64,000 bases of DNA from Dermanyssus gallinae (GCA_003439945.1 QVRM01002067.1:2454501-2518500); one strand, 5' to 3'; counted from the first letter of the stretch, positions 48,757 to 62,978 are shown. The notes: generated by a model from the sequence alone, not told the origin. Program-made: numbers and translations.

Positions 48757-48879
48757 AAACTGTAGATACGTTAACTGTAGATCAAACGGTGTGCTAGACT
48801 CTGGACTAACGCCTAATTGAACAGAATATTAGCTATTAGTCAACCAAACTTCCGGCCCGATAGGTTGCGCTGATTTCCT

Positions 48880-49035
48880 AGGTAACTGAAATTCAACTGT
48901 TTTCGATGCATCTATGTGTAGCAAAAGCAGATCAGCAGCCGAAGTCACAGTTTGCCCATAACCCACTAGTGAGATGGTGGGGAAACGAACTCGAGTGCTC
49001 GAGCACTATACCACACAACCGTTTAGATCATGCTT
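48880..49035 (-). mobile_element. tRNA-derived SINE-like sequence
   Basis: On the minus strand TGTGTGGTATAGTGCTCGAG (A-box-like) is followed by GAGTTCGTTTCCCC (B-box-like). A tail with no obvious gene follows. No perfect tRNA fold. A family member was not found elsewhere in the window. Confidence 0.45.
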
Positions 49036-49168
49036 ACCGCATCGGAAGTTACCATCAGGGTTCACAAACACAACGGTAATACAATGGTGATTAGTGCTGA
49101 ATATTGCCGTAATGTCGTAATCATCAAAGAACCGCAACGGTAACAACCATTTTTAAAAACACTTAAAA

Positions 49169-49169
<1 letters not shown>

Positions 49170-49214
<45 letters not shown>
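49170..49214. repeat. (TA)n microsatellite, 45 bp
   Basis: Plain TA tract; another lies at 49553-49580. Confidence 0.96.
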
Positions 49215-49217
<3 letters not shown>

Positions 49218-49547
49218 AAACGTTTGAATGTTGTAATTAGATATTAGATAATTATAATTACAATAGTGACTAGTTCCAACTGCTCAAAGCGATCATCGAG
49301 CGTCCATGGCCGACGTAACATTTATTAGTCCAGTTAGTACAAACATGGCTTCTTTCTTTCTTTCTCTCTCTCTCCTTGCAAATCTCATTGCAAATGGATT
49401 ATAGTTAACTCGATTTTAAAATGGCACGTACTACTTTGTACCAAAATAGGCGTCAAACAATAATTTATTGCATGCCATCTATATATATATAGTGGAAACG
49501 GAACATTTATTTGAGCGGTTCTCGTGTATTTGGTGGCAGAATCGCCC

Positions 49548-49584
<37 letters not shown>

Positions 49585-49869
49585 TACTGTACAATTGGCA
49601 GAATAAGAGATGCTGCACTGCTCTGCATCACAAATGTATGTATATATACATACATGCGCGAGCTGAAGTATTATTATTTACATTTGTAAGAACAATGCAG
49701 GAATCCATCTTGACCTGTGGTTTGTTTGACACGTTCCCACTATATCCGGGAGTTAGCACAGCCTATTATAAAGTAAACAGCGCATTAATGGCTTGACTAT
49801 ATATGTATTGGGTAGACACCTGCTAGCAACGAAGAATAAAGAGACAAACACGCCGTTGGAGTATCAGCA

Positions 49870-50040
49870 TGGATGAGAGACCACCATTTACCCGCGTGCA
49901 CCCCCTCACACCGGAGGAGCGCAAGCAAAGAGCGATAGGAAGGCAAAACTCCTTCTTCAAGGTGTCGAAGAAATGCCGCGTAATTCCGAGCCCGAGGAAG
50001 TGGGAAGGAATACAGTGTTTACTGGGTTTGGTGAGTTTCA
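49870..50040 (+). other. Small basic ORF or first exon, function unknown
   Basis: From ATG at 49870 it reads MDERPPFTRVHPLTPEERKQ RAIGRQNSFF KVSKKCRVIPSPRKWEGI then QCLLGL. A GT donor-like site (gtgagt) follows at about 50030. The protein is dense in Arg/Lys/Pro and not repeat-like. It lies 0.7 kb past the DAPK1-type stop, on the other strand. No family is recognised; it could be the first exon of a small gene. Confidence 0.35.
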
Positions 50041-50733
50041 CACAATTTACAGCCAGCTGCTCGTGACGTATGTGCATTACGCATTCCCGAAACCTTCCAT
50101 ATAAAAAGCTCATTTTTTGCAAATTCACTGTTTTTGGCTACAAAGCCTCGACTATAGCGACTCTTGTGTAATACAACGCCTTCTATATTTATAACTTCAA
50201 TCTAGTTCTACAAATCTTAAAATATCGTTTCCACATGGTAGCATTCATGTCCGATGGACTAAGTATCGTTATCTGCTGTCATCTTCCGACTTATAATGCA
50301 TGGATGTCATCATGGTTATATACATTTCAGAGCAGCAGACGCAAATACCGGCTAGGCAACTTCTAACGTTGGCGTTTGATCCACCGCCGTAAAATACAGC
50401 GCCATATTATGTAAAAAGATGCTAAGTACAACGATGAAAATTATCATTTCTCCTGCCAGTTTGGCCAGTGACATATTTTTGTTTTGTCTACTAGACAACG
50501 CGTAGAATACGAAGTCGATACGATTATCGATGCTTCGAATAGTCGTCGCGACATCCTACTGGGGACGAAAATTTAATTCCGTTTCTCTAACGGAAGATGC
50601 ATATCTACATTGATTATGCGCCGCATGAGTTGCGAACACAGCTAGTTTAAAAACAAACATTTTCATAACGCGAATTTGACCTGTAAATCGGTCGTTGATT
50701 AATCTGACAACAGTTCGTTGAACGTCTGTTTGG

Positions 50734-51027
50734 CTATCTGGACATGTTCGTACTCGAAGAACTGGACAGCGCTGCAGACGTGTGCTGGGAACGGCGTGGT
50801 GACTGCCCACCTCCTTGACTAAACGCGAGTCCGCAGCTTTGCGGGTGACTCTCGGGGATGAGTTTCGAATTTGCCAACGAGGCCAAGGTTGGTGGCCCGA
50901 TCGCACCGTCGGCCGCTGGTGGCACGATCTGTAGCAAGGGCGAGGTTCCTAGCACAATAGCTGCACCATCCTCTCGGCCAAGCTCGAGCAGCGCCGTAGC
51001 TAGTGCCCCAATGCTGCTTTGTGATAC
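50734..51027 (-). CDS. DAPK1: DAPK1-type last exon, death domain end and Ser-rich tail
   Basis: It encodes VSQSSIGALATALLELGRED GAAIVL, a Pro/Ala/Ser-rich stretch, and the end SSSSSTNMSR before TAG (50736-50734). In the family a Ser-rich tail after the death domain is autoinhibitory or pro-survival; that is not shown here. The acceptor is gtctgaag|G. Confidence 0.9.
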   Translation of the reverse strand, partial: VSQSSIGALATALLELGREDGAAIVLGTSPLLQIVPPAADGAIGPPTLASLANSKLIPESHPQSCGLAFSQGGGQSPRRSQHTSAALSSSSSTNMSR

Positions 51028-51644
51028 CTTCAGACAAAGTCACACACACACACATCGCACAGATAAATTCACAAAATCCACACCAACCAGCTGCATTTAT
51101 TCGCCAATTTACAATAAACGTCCCGCGGCACCGCCTTCTACCACTTGTTCTATCTTTCTATTTATAAAAACTCTTATAAAGAAGAATTTCAAACAACAAC
51201 AACCTACATTTGTCAATAAAAATCGCCTTGGTTGGGTATGTGCAGTACTCCCACCTAGAACCTATATCGTTGGTGATTTCTATGCTAACTATTCTTATTC
51301 TGGTAACATTTATAATAATCATTATCATTGGTACTATCACTACTCATGAAAAAAATCATTTATATTTAGGCCATCAGGCGGAATAAAATCTCTGATCTAA
51401 GGAAATAATAGCCTAACGCGCTTACTCTAGACCAATGGTGAAGAACTTTTGCAATCGGCGAATTGTTCTGACCGGAGGTTTTATCGTCTGAAATAGATAG
51501 CGTTACATCAGTTAGGTATATATATATCCGGACCACAAGATTGCACCCATCGCATTGCACTTTCGGTAGCTTACTCACAATTGTAGCTCAATAATTTAAA
51601 TTATTATTATTATTATTATTATTGCATTACAATTAAATTAGCTT

Positions 51645-51708
<64 letters not shown>

Positions 51709-53992
51709 AACTTTTAATAAATTCTTTTTTTCGTTTTATAGAGTGGCAGACTAATGACAAATTCTAAGTCTACCTTGATCTGACATGTCCTTTTGTTGCT
51801 GTGGCTGCGATGGCTGCTTTCCTAAAAACTGCCCACCGTCGTTGGATGATTCACAGTCAATTCTGAAAAAATATAAAAGATAGCTATTTTTAAAAACACA
51901 TTAAAAAATTAACACAACCTTTTAAAAACTGTTAAAAATATATGTATCCTAAACGATGCTTGAATTACGGAAAATGCTTTGGCGGTTAACTGTTATACAA
52001 ATTACGCTTCATCTAAATGTTACTCCAACATCGGCGCAATATATGTTAAATATTGCGTCCAGAATTGCCGCTTGCCCCTTTAAGTACACCTGGTGATTAA
52101 AAAAGTCTCACTGTCTTGCTTTGACCATGGCCGTATGTATCGTATTGACGCATATTTATGATTTTACCTTGGCAGGATATCAGCGCAGCCCAACTGGACG
52201 GCCAACAAGCACCAATCACGACCCAGCTTCTCGGGCGGGTCTAACGCTGCGCCGAGCTTCTGTCGTGTCAACACTGACAACTGCGACGCGTGCACTGATG
52301 GACCTGGAACAGCGATCATCCATGAACAGAGAATCAAACAGGGCTGGAAGCTACACAGAACGCTACACACACGTGTATACACGGACCTAGATTTATTGTA
52401 GACCATAGTGAAGCGGAGATGAGAGAGACCTACAGGCAGTTAGACTATGTGAATATTTGAAGCACCTAGCTTGTTTGTCTTTAAACGATGCTCCAACTCA
52501 GCCATGACGAACGAATATCATATGGCCGAACCTTGAAGAAATGCAAGTTCTAGAGCACAAAATTGGCCACAGTCAATATAAATTGTGGTTCACACATTTA
52601 AGGACCTGGATATAACGTTTATCTAAAAGTGCAAATAATAATATGCTTGCTAAAGCAGGTTGCACTATTTTATGGAATGTAAGTCAGAAGTACCACGTAT
52701 GCTTTATTTCTTAGTACGCCTGTCCTTGAGCTCTCACTGCGTATCTTAAGTAACGCCCGGCTGCGGCACTCGGGACGACGAAATCACCAGACCGTACTTA
52801 CCGGGCACAAAGGCTGTACCAACTCTCTCGCAGCCAAGTAGGTCAGTGACGAGCTCCTTCACATGTGATACAGGATGCTGCACTGTGGCCTTGAGGCCTT
52901 CGGCCAGCATGGCCCTCATCACCTGGAGGAGAACAATTGTCGTTGTCAACCACAGCAAGAACGACAACAACTGGATTAATTAATATTCCATTCCTGTATA
53001 CACTGTGCCCAGTACAACACAATTGTCTTTCAACAACTATTCTATTACAGTTTAATGCTACTGGTCACTAGCGTACCTCCAAGCATATAAGGAACGCATT
53101 CTAAAAGGTATATATATTTACAAGCTCGTACTTGGGTGGCTGGATATGCGTGTGCGTGCAGTACGCCGTTCCTCAAGTCGTCAGTTGAAAGAAGATTTCT
53201 TTGGAACGCTATTCCCGGACACACCTAGAAATGCGGTAATTTATATCAATTACTACATTGCATTGTTTGACAATAGTTGGCAGAGTCTTCTTGACCGTGC
53301 CTAGAGTTAGTTTGAAGGATAAGCGGATACTGTTTTCTTTATAGATTTACCTAGCTCCATAGTAAAGCGAAGATGAGAGAGACCTATAATGATGAGACCT
53401 ATATGAATAGTCAGACTATGTGTATATCTGAGGCACCTAGATTGTTTGCTTTTACACGCTGCTCTAACTCTGTCCGGAATTCACTTTACTCTTTTTTTCC
53501 CTTGTACTCTAACGAGGCGGTGTTTAACCAATCAGGAACTAACCTCGAGAAGTACATCGTCCACAACCGTTAATAGGTCTTCCATGAAGTAGAAACTGCA
53601 AACATACACGTTCCAATGGTATCAACTGATTTAGTGGTCTGTCATATTAATTTTCCACATGCTACGCTGGAGATTATATCAGTTATCAACGGAAGAATGC
53701 TTAAGGGCTTCAGTTACCTAAGCAATTTTACTGTCTTGAGGTTCGTTAATGCCCGCCTTCTCTCTTTCTATCTCTCTTTTAATCACGAGTACACGTGTTG
53801 CTAATTTATGTTATCATTTAGAGATAGCGCACGTATCACCTTACTTAAAATAATTAAAATAATAATTAAGGCTATCCGTTACCGCTTTTCTGCACTATTT
53901 GGGTTTTGGGCATGAACAACAACTTTCCACAGCAACTTAATTATGTTGACTGTGCAGATAATCTTACCGCATTGCTTGATCAAAAATTATAC

Positions 53993-54038
<46 letters not shown>

Positions 54039-55699
54039 GTATAAATATATAAAACTGTATTTTTAAGTTACAAGCCATTAAGCGAGTTGCATACCAGTTC
54101 GTGTGGCTGTCAGCAGGGCCTCGAACCTTCACTTCCAGGGCATCGCGACTTCGCTCCAGCAAAACAACGCCCTCAAGGGACTCATTTACGTATCTGACAC
54201 AGTCGGAAGAACCAAACAAAGATACCAGTTAGGCAACATTCAATATAACAAGTGTATTATTTTAATTCTATATAGCAATCGTGATCAAATGATTGGAAAT
54301 TAGTAGCGCTATTATATTTCTATATATATTTATTATATTTGTATATATTTCTTCTTCTTCTCAAAACGGTCTTATATTGTATGGAAATTCCTTGCAGCAA
54401 GATTTGTCTTTTGGCTTGCTTTTATTTAGATATATATAAACGTATAACATCTGCAACTAAAGTTATAAGGCTAGATTTACAGAGTGACTCATATTCTGGG
54501 CCAAAGTATCTTACATAAAATTTCGACATAACGTCTAAACAAACGAGTTCTTCATATTTGTTGATTAATTATAGCACTACCTGCTTCCGTTGCGCCACTG
54601 TATAAGTTTTGTGCCATTTCCTGCGTTTACGAGAGCCATTCGCCGAAGATGGACCTGTAAAAATCAGGAAATTCGATATGAAAAGGTACTCAAGTAACGA
54701 CTCTGCGTATTACTTGATTTATACTCGTTTGTAAATTAATGTTCTATTAAGCATTTTATTTGTGTACGCTTATAGCAAAAAAAACTAATAGAATGCATCA
54801 CGAAACTATTTTGTAATAATTGTGATAATCAATTGTAAAAATCCTTAAAACATGTACGAAAATATATATTTTTGCGTACATAGTTTTTACCTACATATGA
54901 ACATATCAACCCTTCAACATAACTTATAACGTCTTAACATTCGCTCATTAGAGCCAAAGTGTCACTTAGGACGAGTACGGGCAAGGACTCGATCCCCTAT
55001 TGTAGTGCTCCCGGAAGAGTGATCTGGCGAATTTGTAATTGCAATATATATATACACTGATAAGAACGAAAGCGAAGGAAACTACGGAAGAGAAAGAACG
55101 TTAAACCAAAAGAAAAATTGTCAGTAGCATCTGCACAAATACAATAGTATACAAAGGGACGCCACAGCAAGCCAAAGAAACGACTATCAGTATCCACAGT
55201 TGGTGTTGCACCTGGATCCGAGGAAAGAGCGTTGGCAGAATATGCGGAAAGTCTTCGAACGGCACCACGTGAACGCCCAATTGCACCCGGAAGTCCTTCA
55301 CAGTGTTCTCATCTCCTGACTCGTTGATTAGCCGATCATTTGAGGATAAACCCATCGATACGACATGCTCGCGATGCAGATCCCAGACGCTGCTCGAATT
55401 GCAGTTGTCTGTTCCAACAGCGCCAACCGATGAGTTCTCGCCGTTTCCGCTACTCATGGCGCTGCTTCCCCGAAAATAGCACGGAAATTCATACTCCACC
55501 TGCAATGTTCGCACACATGTTCGTACAAATTATAGTTCATTATACACTAGATACACTCCCAACAAATAGTAAATGATTCATTAATATGAAGTCTGTAATC
55601 AATATATCATTATACAAAAATGCAGAATGCAGCTACGCATGTCGAAGTGTAGAATGAGTGAAGTCACTTCTTAGGTTCGAGCACTGAATTTATATATAT

Positions 55700-55760
<61 letters not shown>

Positions 55761-57061
55761 CAGGTAGTTCAATAAGTTCTTAGAATGAGCTTTTTAGAAT
55801 TCGAATTGTGGCACGCTTTCACCGCTAATAGGAACTGCAACTTTTCGACTGCTAGCACTCAATATATTATGGTGATTGGCCGTTGCGATTTCGTTTGATA
55901 GCTTTTCCCGTGCAACGTATCGGCGTGATTTTTAAAAATGGAGAAAAAAGAGTTTCGAGTTGTTATCAAGCATTTTTATTTCAAAGGTTGGAATGCGACC
56001 CAAGTAAAAATTGAGTTAGACGAGACGTACAGTGACTCTGCGCCATGTTTTGCCACTGTTTCCAACTGGATTAATGTGTTAAAAAGAGGTCGCAGGAGCA
56101 CCGAGGATGAACTACGTCCAGGAGGCCAAAAAACGGCAACTGATGAGGAAAACGTAGAGAAAGTGCGAAAAATTCTTGGCACAGATAAACGAATGAACAT
56201 TAAGGAAATAGCGGAGGCATTAGGGATTAGTTTAGGCAGTGTGCATTTTATCCTACACGAAAACTTGAAGATGAAAGAGCTTAGAGCAAAATGGCTGCCG
56301 CATTTGCTCAACCAAGGCCAAAAAGACGCGCCTGTTTTGGCTTTACAGCGAAATTTGGCCAAGATGTCGAACAATCTGTCGGATTTTTGGTGCAGATTCA
56401 TGACCGTCGATGAAAGCCGGGTTCATCACTACACTCCCGAGACCCAAGAAGCATCTTGCCAATCGTGTGCACCTGATGAAGGACCTCCGAAGAGGGTGCG
56501 GACAACGGCATTGACCGGAAAGGTGATGGCTACAGTTTTTTAAGACCAACGTAGAATAATGCTGGTCGACTACCTTGAGAGCTGTAAAACGATCACAGGA
56601 GAATATTATGCAAGACTGTTGGACTGCCGTTAGCAAGAACTCATCGTGAAACGGCCCGCTTTGCAGAAGAAGGTTGTCCCGTTTCACCAGGGCAATGCTC
56701 CTGCACACAAGTCCCGGCAAGCATCGGCAAAACTGGCCCAACTGAGGTTCGAACTTATTGAACAACCCTCCTATTCTCCAGACCTGGCCCCCTCTGATTA
56801 TTTCCTCTTCGGACATTTGAAGAATAGTCTCGGTGGAAAGCGTTTTTCCAGCAACGAAGAGGTTAAGGCTGCTGTCAATGCCTATTTTCAGTCTAACGAC
56901 GCGGAATTCTACTCAAGAGGTATGAAAGCTCTGAAATCTCGGTGGGAAAAGTGTATTGAGCTTCTCGGGGAGTATATCGAATAAGAAAAATTTAAAAACA
57001 TGATTTGGAAAATTCTCGGTTTTCATTCTAAGAACTTATTGAACTACCTGTATATATATAA

Positions 57062-57125
<64 letters not shown>

Positions 57126-57444
57126 TATATATGATTATTATTACGCTTTTTACAAGCAAATGTGTGTATGCTAGTAAACGAAATACTACAGTCCAATGTT
57201 CTTGCCTCTCCAGCGTTGTCATATTGCGTACACAGTTTCACGTTTTCGAGAACCTGAAAACAAAGTAATCGGTTTGTTATCACGGCTGGAATTTTCCACA
57301 TTTAGTATACTTCGTTGTATGTCTTTATAAACAAACAAGGATATCAAGATTGCATATATTTGATTATTGTTCTAGGAATTTTTAAGATCCTTGGCGCTCA
57401 ATATTATCCGTTTTCATGATTTGCTCTAATATTCGCGAATCAGC

Positions 57445-57482
<38 letters not shown>

Positions 57483-57926
57483 ATATATACATATATAATT
57501 TCATCCCCTAAGTTATTGCAACCTGGACCGGGACCACAAAAACGAACCTATTGGATCTTTTAAAGGAAGAGCCTTGTGACTTAAAGACTCGTAAATTTTC
57601 TATCACTAGACTTTTAGGAAAGCATGTGGCGGCAGTAATTGGGACCATGGTGAACGTGTTATTCTGAGTGCGTACCTGTAGAAGGTCAACCGCGTCGGCG
57701 TCCGGGCAGAGTAGCTGAAACGTTTCGGGAGAAAAGCAGCCTGAGGGTAGCCGTGCGCGCTCGACTTCTTCATGAGCTAACACATCGCCTAGAAAAAAAC
57801 ACCGATTTTAAGCAGCAAAATACTCAATGCAATAAGTCCTACAATGCCTTAACACGATAATATGGCGCGCGTAAGATAGCTATAGTAAATATTGATAACT
57901 GCATCACAAATCGATTATTTTTGTCT

Positions 57927-57973
<47 letters not shown>

Positions 57974-60900
57974 CATATATACATATATACATATATATGC
58001 TTTGCCTCTATTGCCGACTCGAACTTAGATTTTGAGGCAAACTGAAATTGTCCGATAATTGGTGAGGTATACTGTAAATACCTTGGTCCGATATTCCAGA
58101 ATAGCATAAAACGGAAAAGGCATTGTAAACATATAATAAACAAACTTAGGGCAGGGGCCTTACTTCTGCATAAGTTACGACATATTGCATCCCTCGAATT
58201 TAAGAAAATCGTGTATTATGCATTTTTTTACAATTAAAATATGGTGTCTTGTTGTACGATGCCTCATTCAAAACGAGTGTCGAACCAATAGTAACTCTTC
58301 AGAAAAGATGCATACGAAATATATTTGTATTGGCCTATATGACTATCACTGAGAGCATATGGAGAGATGAACATTTATTGCACTTTTATGGAATATACAT
58401 ATATAGCATTTTGACACACTATAGCAGACACCGTACCCCTTTTGGGGCTTCTTCTAATAATGCGTAAGCCATATGCAAGGTTAGTGGCAAATAATTATCA
58501 CCTAGCAAACATAAATGCCAGATTTCTCCATCTGTTTAGATGCGTATTAGAGTTAGCTAGTAAGGATTGCAAAATCAAACTTAAATAACAATTTTGTTTA
58601 CTTTCGTCGGATATAATAAAATTATGTATATTTAAATGAGTCTCCTAGCACAATTAAACTTCTAATAAGCACTTTTATGTAATATGTAATAATATAGGAT
58701 ATTGACGCGCTCACAAGAGCGGACAGGCACGGGCGATCGTTTTTTTTGCAAAATGCCCTTAATTGTTACAGTTGTTAAAAATGTGTAATTACGTAAATTT
58801 TAAGCTCATTGAAGAATTGCTGAATTAAAATAAAGTTGCCGTCCGGGGAAAACGCTCACATAAAAAAACAAAAATATATATATGATACGATGATGCAACG
58901 CACGTAATGGGTACAGTGGTTCTAACCACTATACCCATTACTTGTGTTGCATCATCGTTTGGTTAAATTACACCGGTAAAGGTGACTTGCTGGTAAGCTG
59001 ACAAATAGAACGTAATACAAATAGTTATTCTCATGAACAGCAATAACTTACCAATGACCTCCGAACCTAGCCAATGGGGAGTCAAGACAACCATATCCGT
59101 TTCGGTATCTGACGGACTATATACGATCTCTCCAATTAGAGTCAGCTGCAGTACCAGCTCCTTCAGGTGCTCCTCACCGACCAGTGGATTAATTTGCAGC
59201 CTCACCTGTTCGTTAATCAAATGCAATCGTAAGTTTCGCTAGATGTGATACTCTACTGGAGAATGGCACTGAGATATCTAAGGTTCCCCAATAGTTGCTG
59301 CAATATGGTCGCTGACTATCGGCGGTATAGTTAATCATCTGTTCTCAACAACAGTGGTCCCTGTAGTTGATCGAATTTTCTTCGAACCGGAGACACCCCG
59401 GTAGTTGACAACCTGGACTAGCGCGCTAGCCTTAGATCGTTGCATAGGTGGTGTATGGGAGTTCCAGCTGTTCTTATAATTCGTAAGCCAGATTCAAGAT
59501 CCAACCATGACTACGTAAGGCAGGGTAGTATGAGTCAGCTAGAGAATACTAGCGAAGGCAGTTCTACTAGATCAAATAGAACTGTTTGCATTAGTACTAC
59601 TACTGTCACAGCTAGCAGTTGACGCCATGATAATACCATGTCCCGAAACTGGTCCCACGTGAGGACGGGAAACGAGGGCGAAGCGCTTCTCCACTTTGCA
59701 AGTTGACCCAGCATCGCTTCGAGAAGACCTGGGGCGATAGCCAGTTACAAAAAGAAGAAAACAATTGTAACATGTTACCACCTTCACCGCAAGCTAAGCA
59801 CAATTAATGCATCACAACAACAGCTATAACTATGCCGTTACCATTATTTACTGCACACTACCACTGGTATAACCATTATACCCCAAACAGACTAGTAAGT
59901 TCTCTATTACAAGTTATTCTCAATATTAAATTCGCGTGAATTTGTATACTAGAATAGCTGCGTATTAGAAGCTAACTTTCATTATTACCAACCTATTTTA
60001 TTTTGATTTGAGGCGAACGTATTAACGATAAGGACCGTAATTATCGCCGTAATTATAATGCATATATTAATAATAGGAATAGCAAAAACTGCAATAAGTA
60101 AACGCTGACCGGTTGATCGAGGAAGCTGTTGAAGTATGGCCGTTCGCATGGAATTTAGGAAACCCTTGAGACTTTTCAGGCCCGCGGAGGATGCAGAGTG
60201 GGCGTCGATAACGAATACCTATATGGAGAGAGTTGGAGAGTGAGGTGATTTGATGGACAAGCGCACGATTTAGAAAACATGAACACAAAGAAGATTTCGT
60301 TACACAAAGTAATCGCCGAATCTAAGAGCTATACATATCATAGTTTCAAGAAAGAATAGGATAGACAAAACGATAGATGAACAGACACGTTGATGCGCGT
60401 GGATGCGTGCATGAATCGGTATAACACAAATGTTTAATACTGACCTGCTCATGAATGTTGAAGACATGACCAAACTTCGTTTGCAACTGCTCGAACACCC
60501 GCTGAGCAAGAGTCTCAGCGTCTTTCTGCGACGGTAGCTGGTCTGCATGGGTGGCCACAAGGGCCACCTGCAGAGGTCGGTTGGATTTGCCTATAGACAG
60601 ACACATCACATTACACTCAGATAATATACTTGACATGGTTTGTAACGCACATATTTACGGTACTTACACCAGCATATATAGTTACACGTATGTACAGTCA
60701 CACATCGATGAGCAGCACGCATATTATGCTACTAGCGGAGCATTACCGTTGTTTCTCTTGTCGTTACTGTTGCCGTTATTTGCTTTTGTTCTCGCCCTCG
60801 TTGTCACGGCGGGTCATGTTGTTGCTACAGTTGTTGTTGTTGTTTGTTATTATTACGTGTGCTGTTTCTTGTCTTTTCTTCTTTTCTTATTTATTATTTA

Positions 60901-61502
60901 CGGTGTCATTTTATTTTTGCCTCGTTTTTGGCACTTGCATTAATTCTATTGTTCCCGCCAGAGTTTATTATAACCATGTTTTCCGTTTGTCTAGCTATGT
61001 TACAGTGTTAGTGGGTACCGTTTCTACTGGAATTTGCACAACACATTCGTCCATTTGATTTTGTTGCCTACCTCCCATGGCGAGGGGTTCTTCTGGGGGC
61101 GAACGCCCCTGGAGCCACATAAACCAAAAGGTCAGCTGACGCACTTGCACATCCACCGGTTCTGTTAGTCGGGTGCACACTAGATGCACACAGTACGGGT
61201 TACCTGAATTTCATTACATACGTGTTAGAACATCAGGTCCTCCAAAACAAAGGCCTTAAACGGTAGCCCTCGTAGCAAAGCGAGACTGCTGCTTATGTAA
61301 CACTTAAAGATAATTATAATTAACATTGTTTAAAACAGTGGCGTATAACATACAAGCATAACCTTGTTAACCGAGTTGCTATTACGATTTCTACAAACTT
61401 ACCGACAAAGTGGTCATACGTGAGAAGATATCCTTCATGTCCCGAGAAATCCCATAGACTGACGTCACCAACACCAGATATAGCCGTCTGCGAACAATAA
61501 CA

Positions 61503-61538
<36 letters not shown>

Positions 61539-62390
61539 ATGAGCAACGCTTCATTGACCTACCGCAATGTCACAGCCTTTAAATACTAAGATATAAGCCG
61601 TCAACATTAGCTGGTACAAGCAACACGAAGTAAGCCTAGAAAGAGCTATCCGGCATACATTTAAGGTTGAATGCCTTCAGCCACAGGCTAAACATGCCAT
61701 TCACCGTAGACAGCTCATACGCATCTCACTTGGTGTATTTCGATGCCACGGGTGTAGCTTAGCGGTCCTGGAGTGGGCCCGCCGTCGAAAACATCCTGCT
61801 CGGAGCCACCGAGGGCGCCACCTTGTTGAGCTCGCGGCCCTCCTGAACCCGCCCAGTCGGCACCCATCGCCGCCGACAGACCAACGTTTTTTAAGTTATT
61901 TTCAGAATCCATCTAACGGAAAAACATCGTAAACAAAATGTCCCTTATTAATTGTACTTTATTTTTCTAGCAAGATCGTACAACACCAGTATGCACCGGG
62001 CGCACCTGACAGACACTGCAGAATACCACATTATAAAGCCATTTTAACAGAACGTGCCCCTGCCTCCTACTAAAGTCGCACCAAAATCGACAAACCTAGT
62101 TTATAAATATTTTACCGAATGCATCACATTGCACAGTTGGTAATGACTCTATCAGTCACCATTTGTTTCTTGACAACGTAATTGCGAAAAACATCGAGGC
62201 ACACTTTACATCTTTCTATGTAGAAATATCACGCAATACACACTATAACGCTATTCTAATGAAAATGCCCCGCGGGCAATTGCCTACCTCACAGAGCATA
62301 TCCTCAGGAGTAGATGCTCGCGACGAGTTTCCTCCGGAAATCACTGGCGAACAAAGGCAACTTAGTTTTAACGAATAGACAGCCAAAAGT

Positions 62391-62440
<50 letters not shown>

Positions 62441-62943
62441 GTCCTAACTGCACATATTTTAAACGTTTAGTAGAACTTGGCAAAAAAATATTTTTTTTCT
62501 AACGGAATTAGGGGCGATTATGTTTTGTTTAGGAGTGAGGATGAAATTTATAAAAGTAGTTATTCAGCCTTTTTTCTCCTACATAGTTGTGCAAAATCTA
62601 CGCTTGCGGGAGAACCAGTCAACGCATGAAGGAACCGATCATCCCGGCGTGCCCCTGTATATATAAATACACGTAAAGAAAATAAGCGGATACCCGCGAC
62701 GTAGTAGCGTGAATAAAGGTCATCATTAATAAAACAAGTTAAGGCTATAAAAAACTTACGGCTACTTTTTGACTTGCTGTTTATACTACTCCCAACGCTG
62801 CCGGCGCCCTGGGCAACCGAATGGGACATCTGCAACAAGAAGATCACCGTCGGCAATCACAAAATATGTCAGATAATAGAATGTTTTCGATATCAAAATG
62901 CTGGGTTAGGCAACAGACGCCGCGTGAAAATAGATTTTCTCTG

Positions 62944-62978
<35 letters not shown>

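Noticed and set aside
50858..51349. Plus-strand ORF of 163 codons
   Set aside because: It is antisense to the last DAPK1-type exon and shows no independent support.
54960..55015. tRNA-like B-box (GGACTCGATCCCC)
   Set aside because: No A-box at correct spacing and no fold; chance match.
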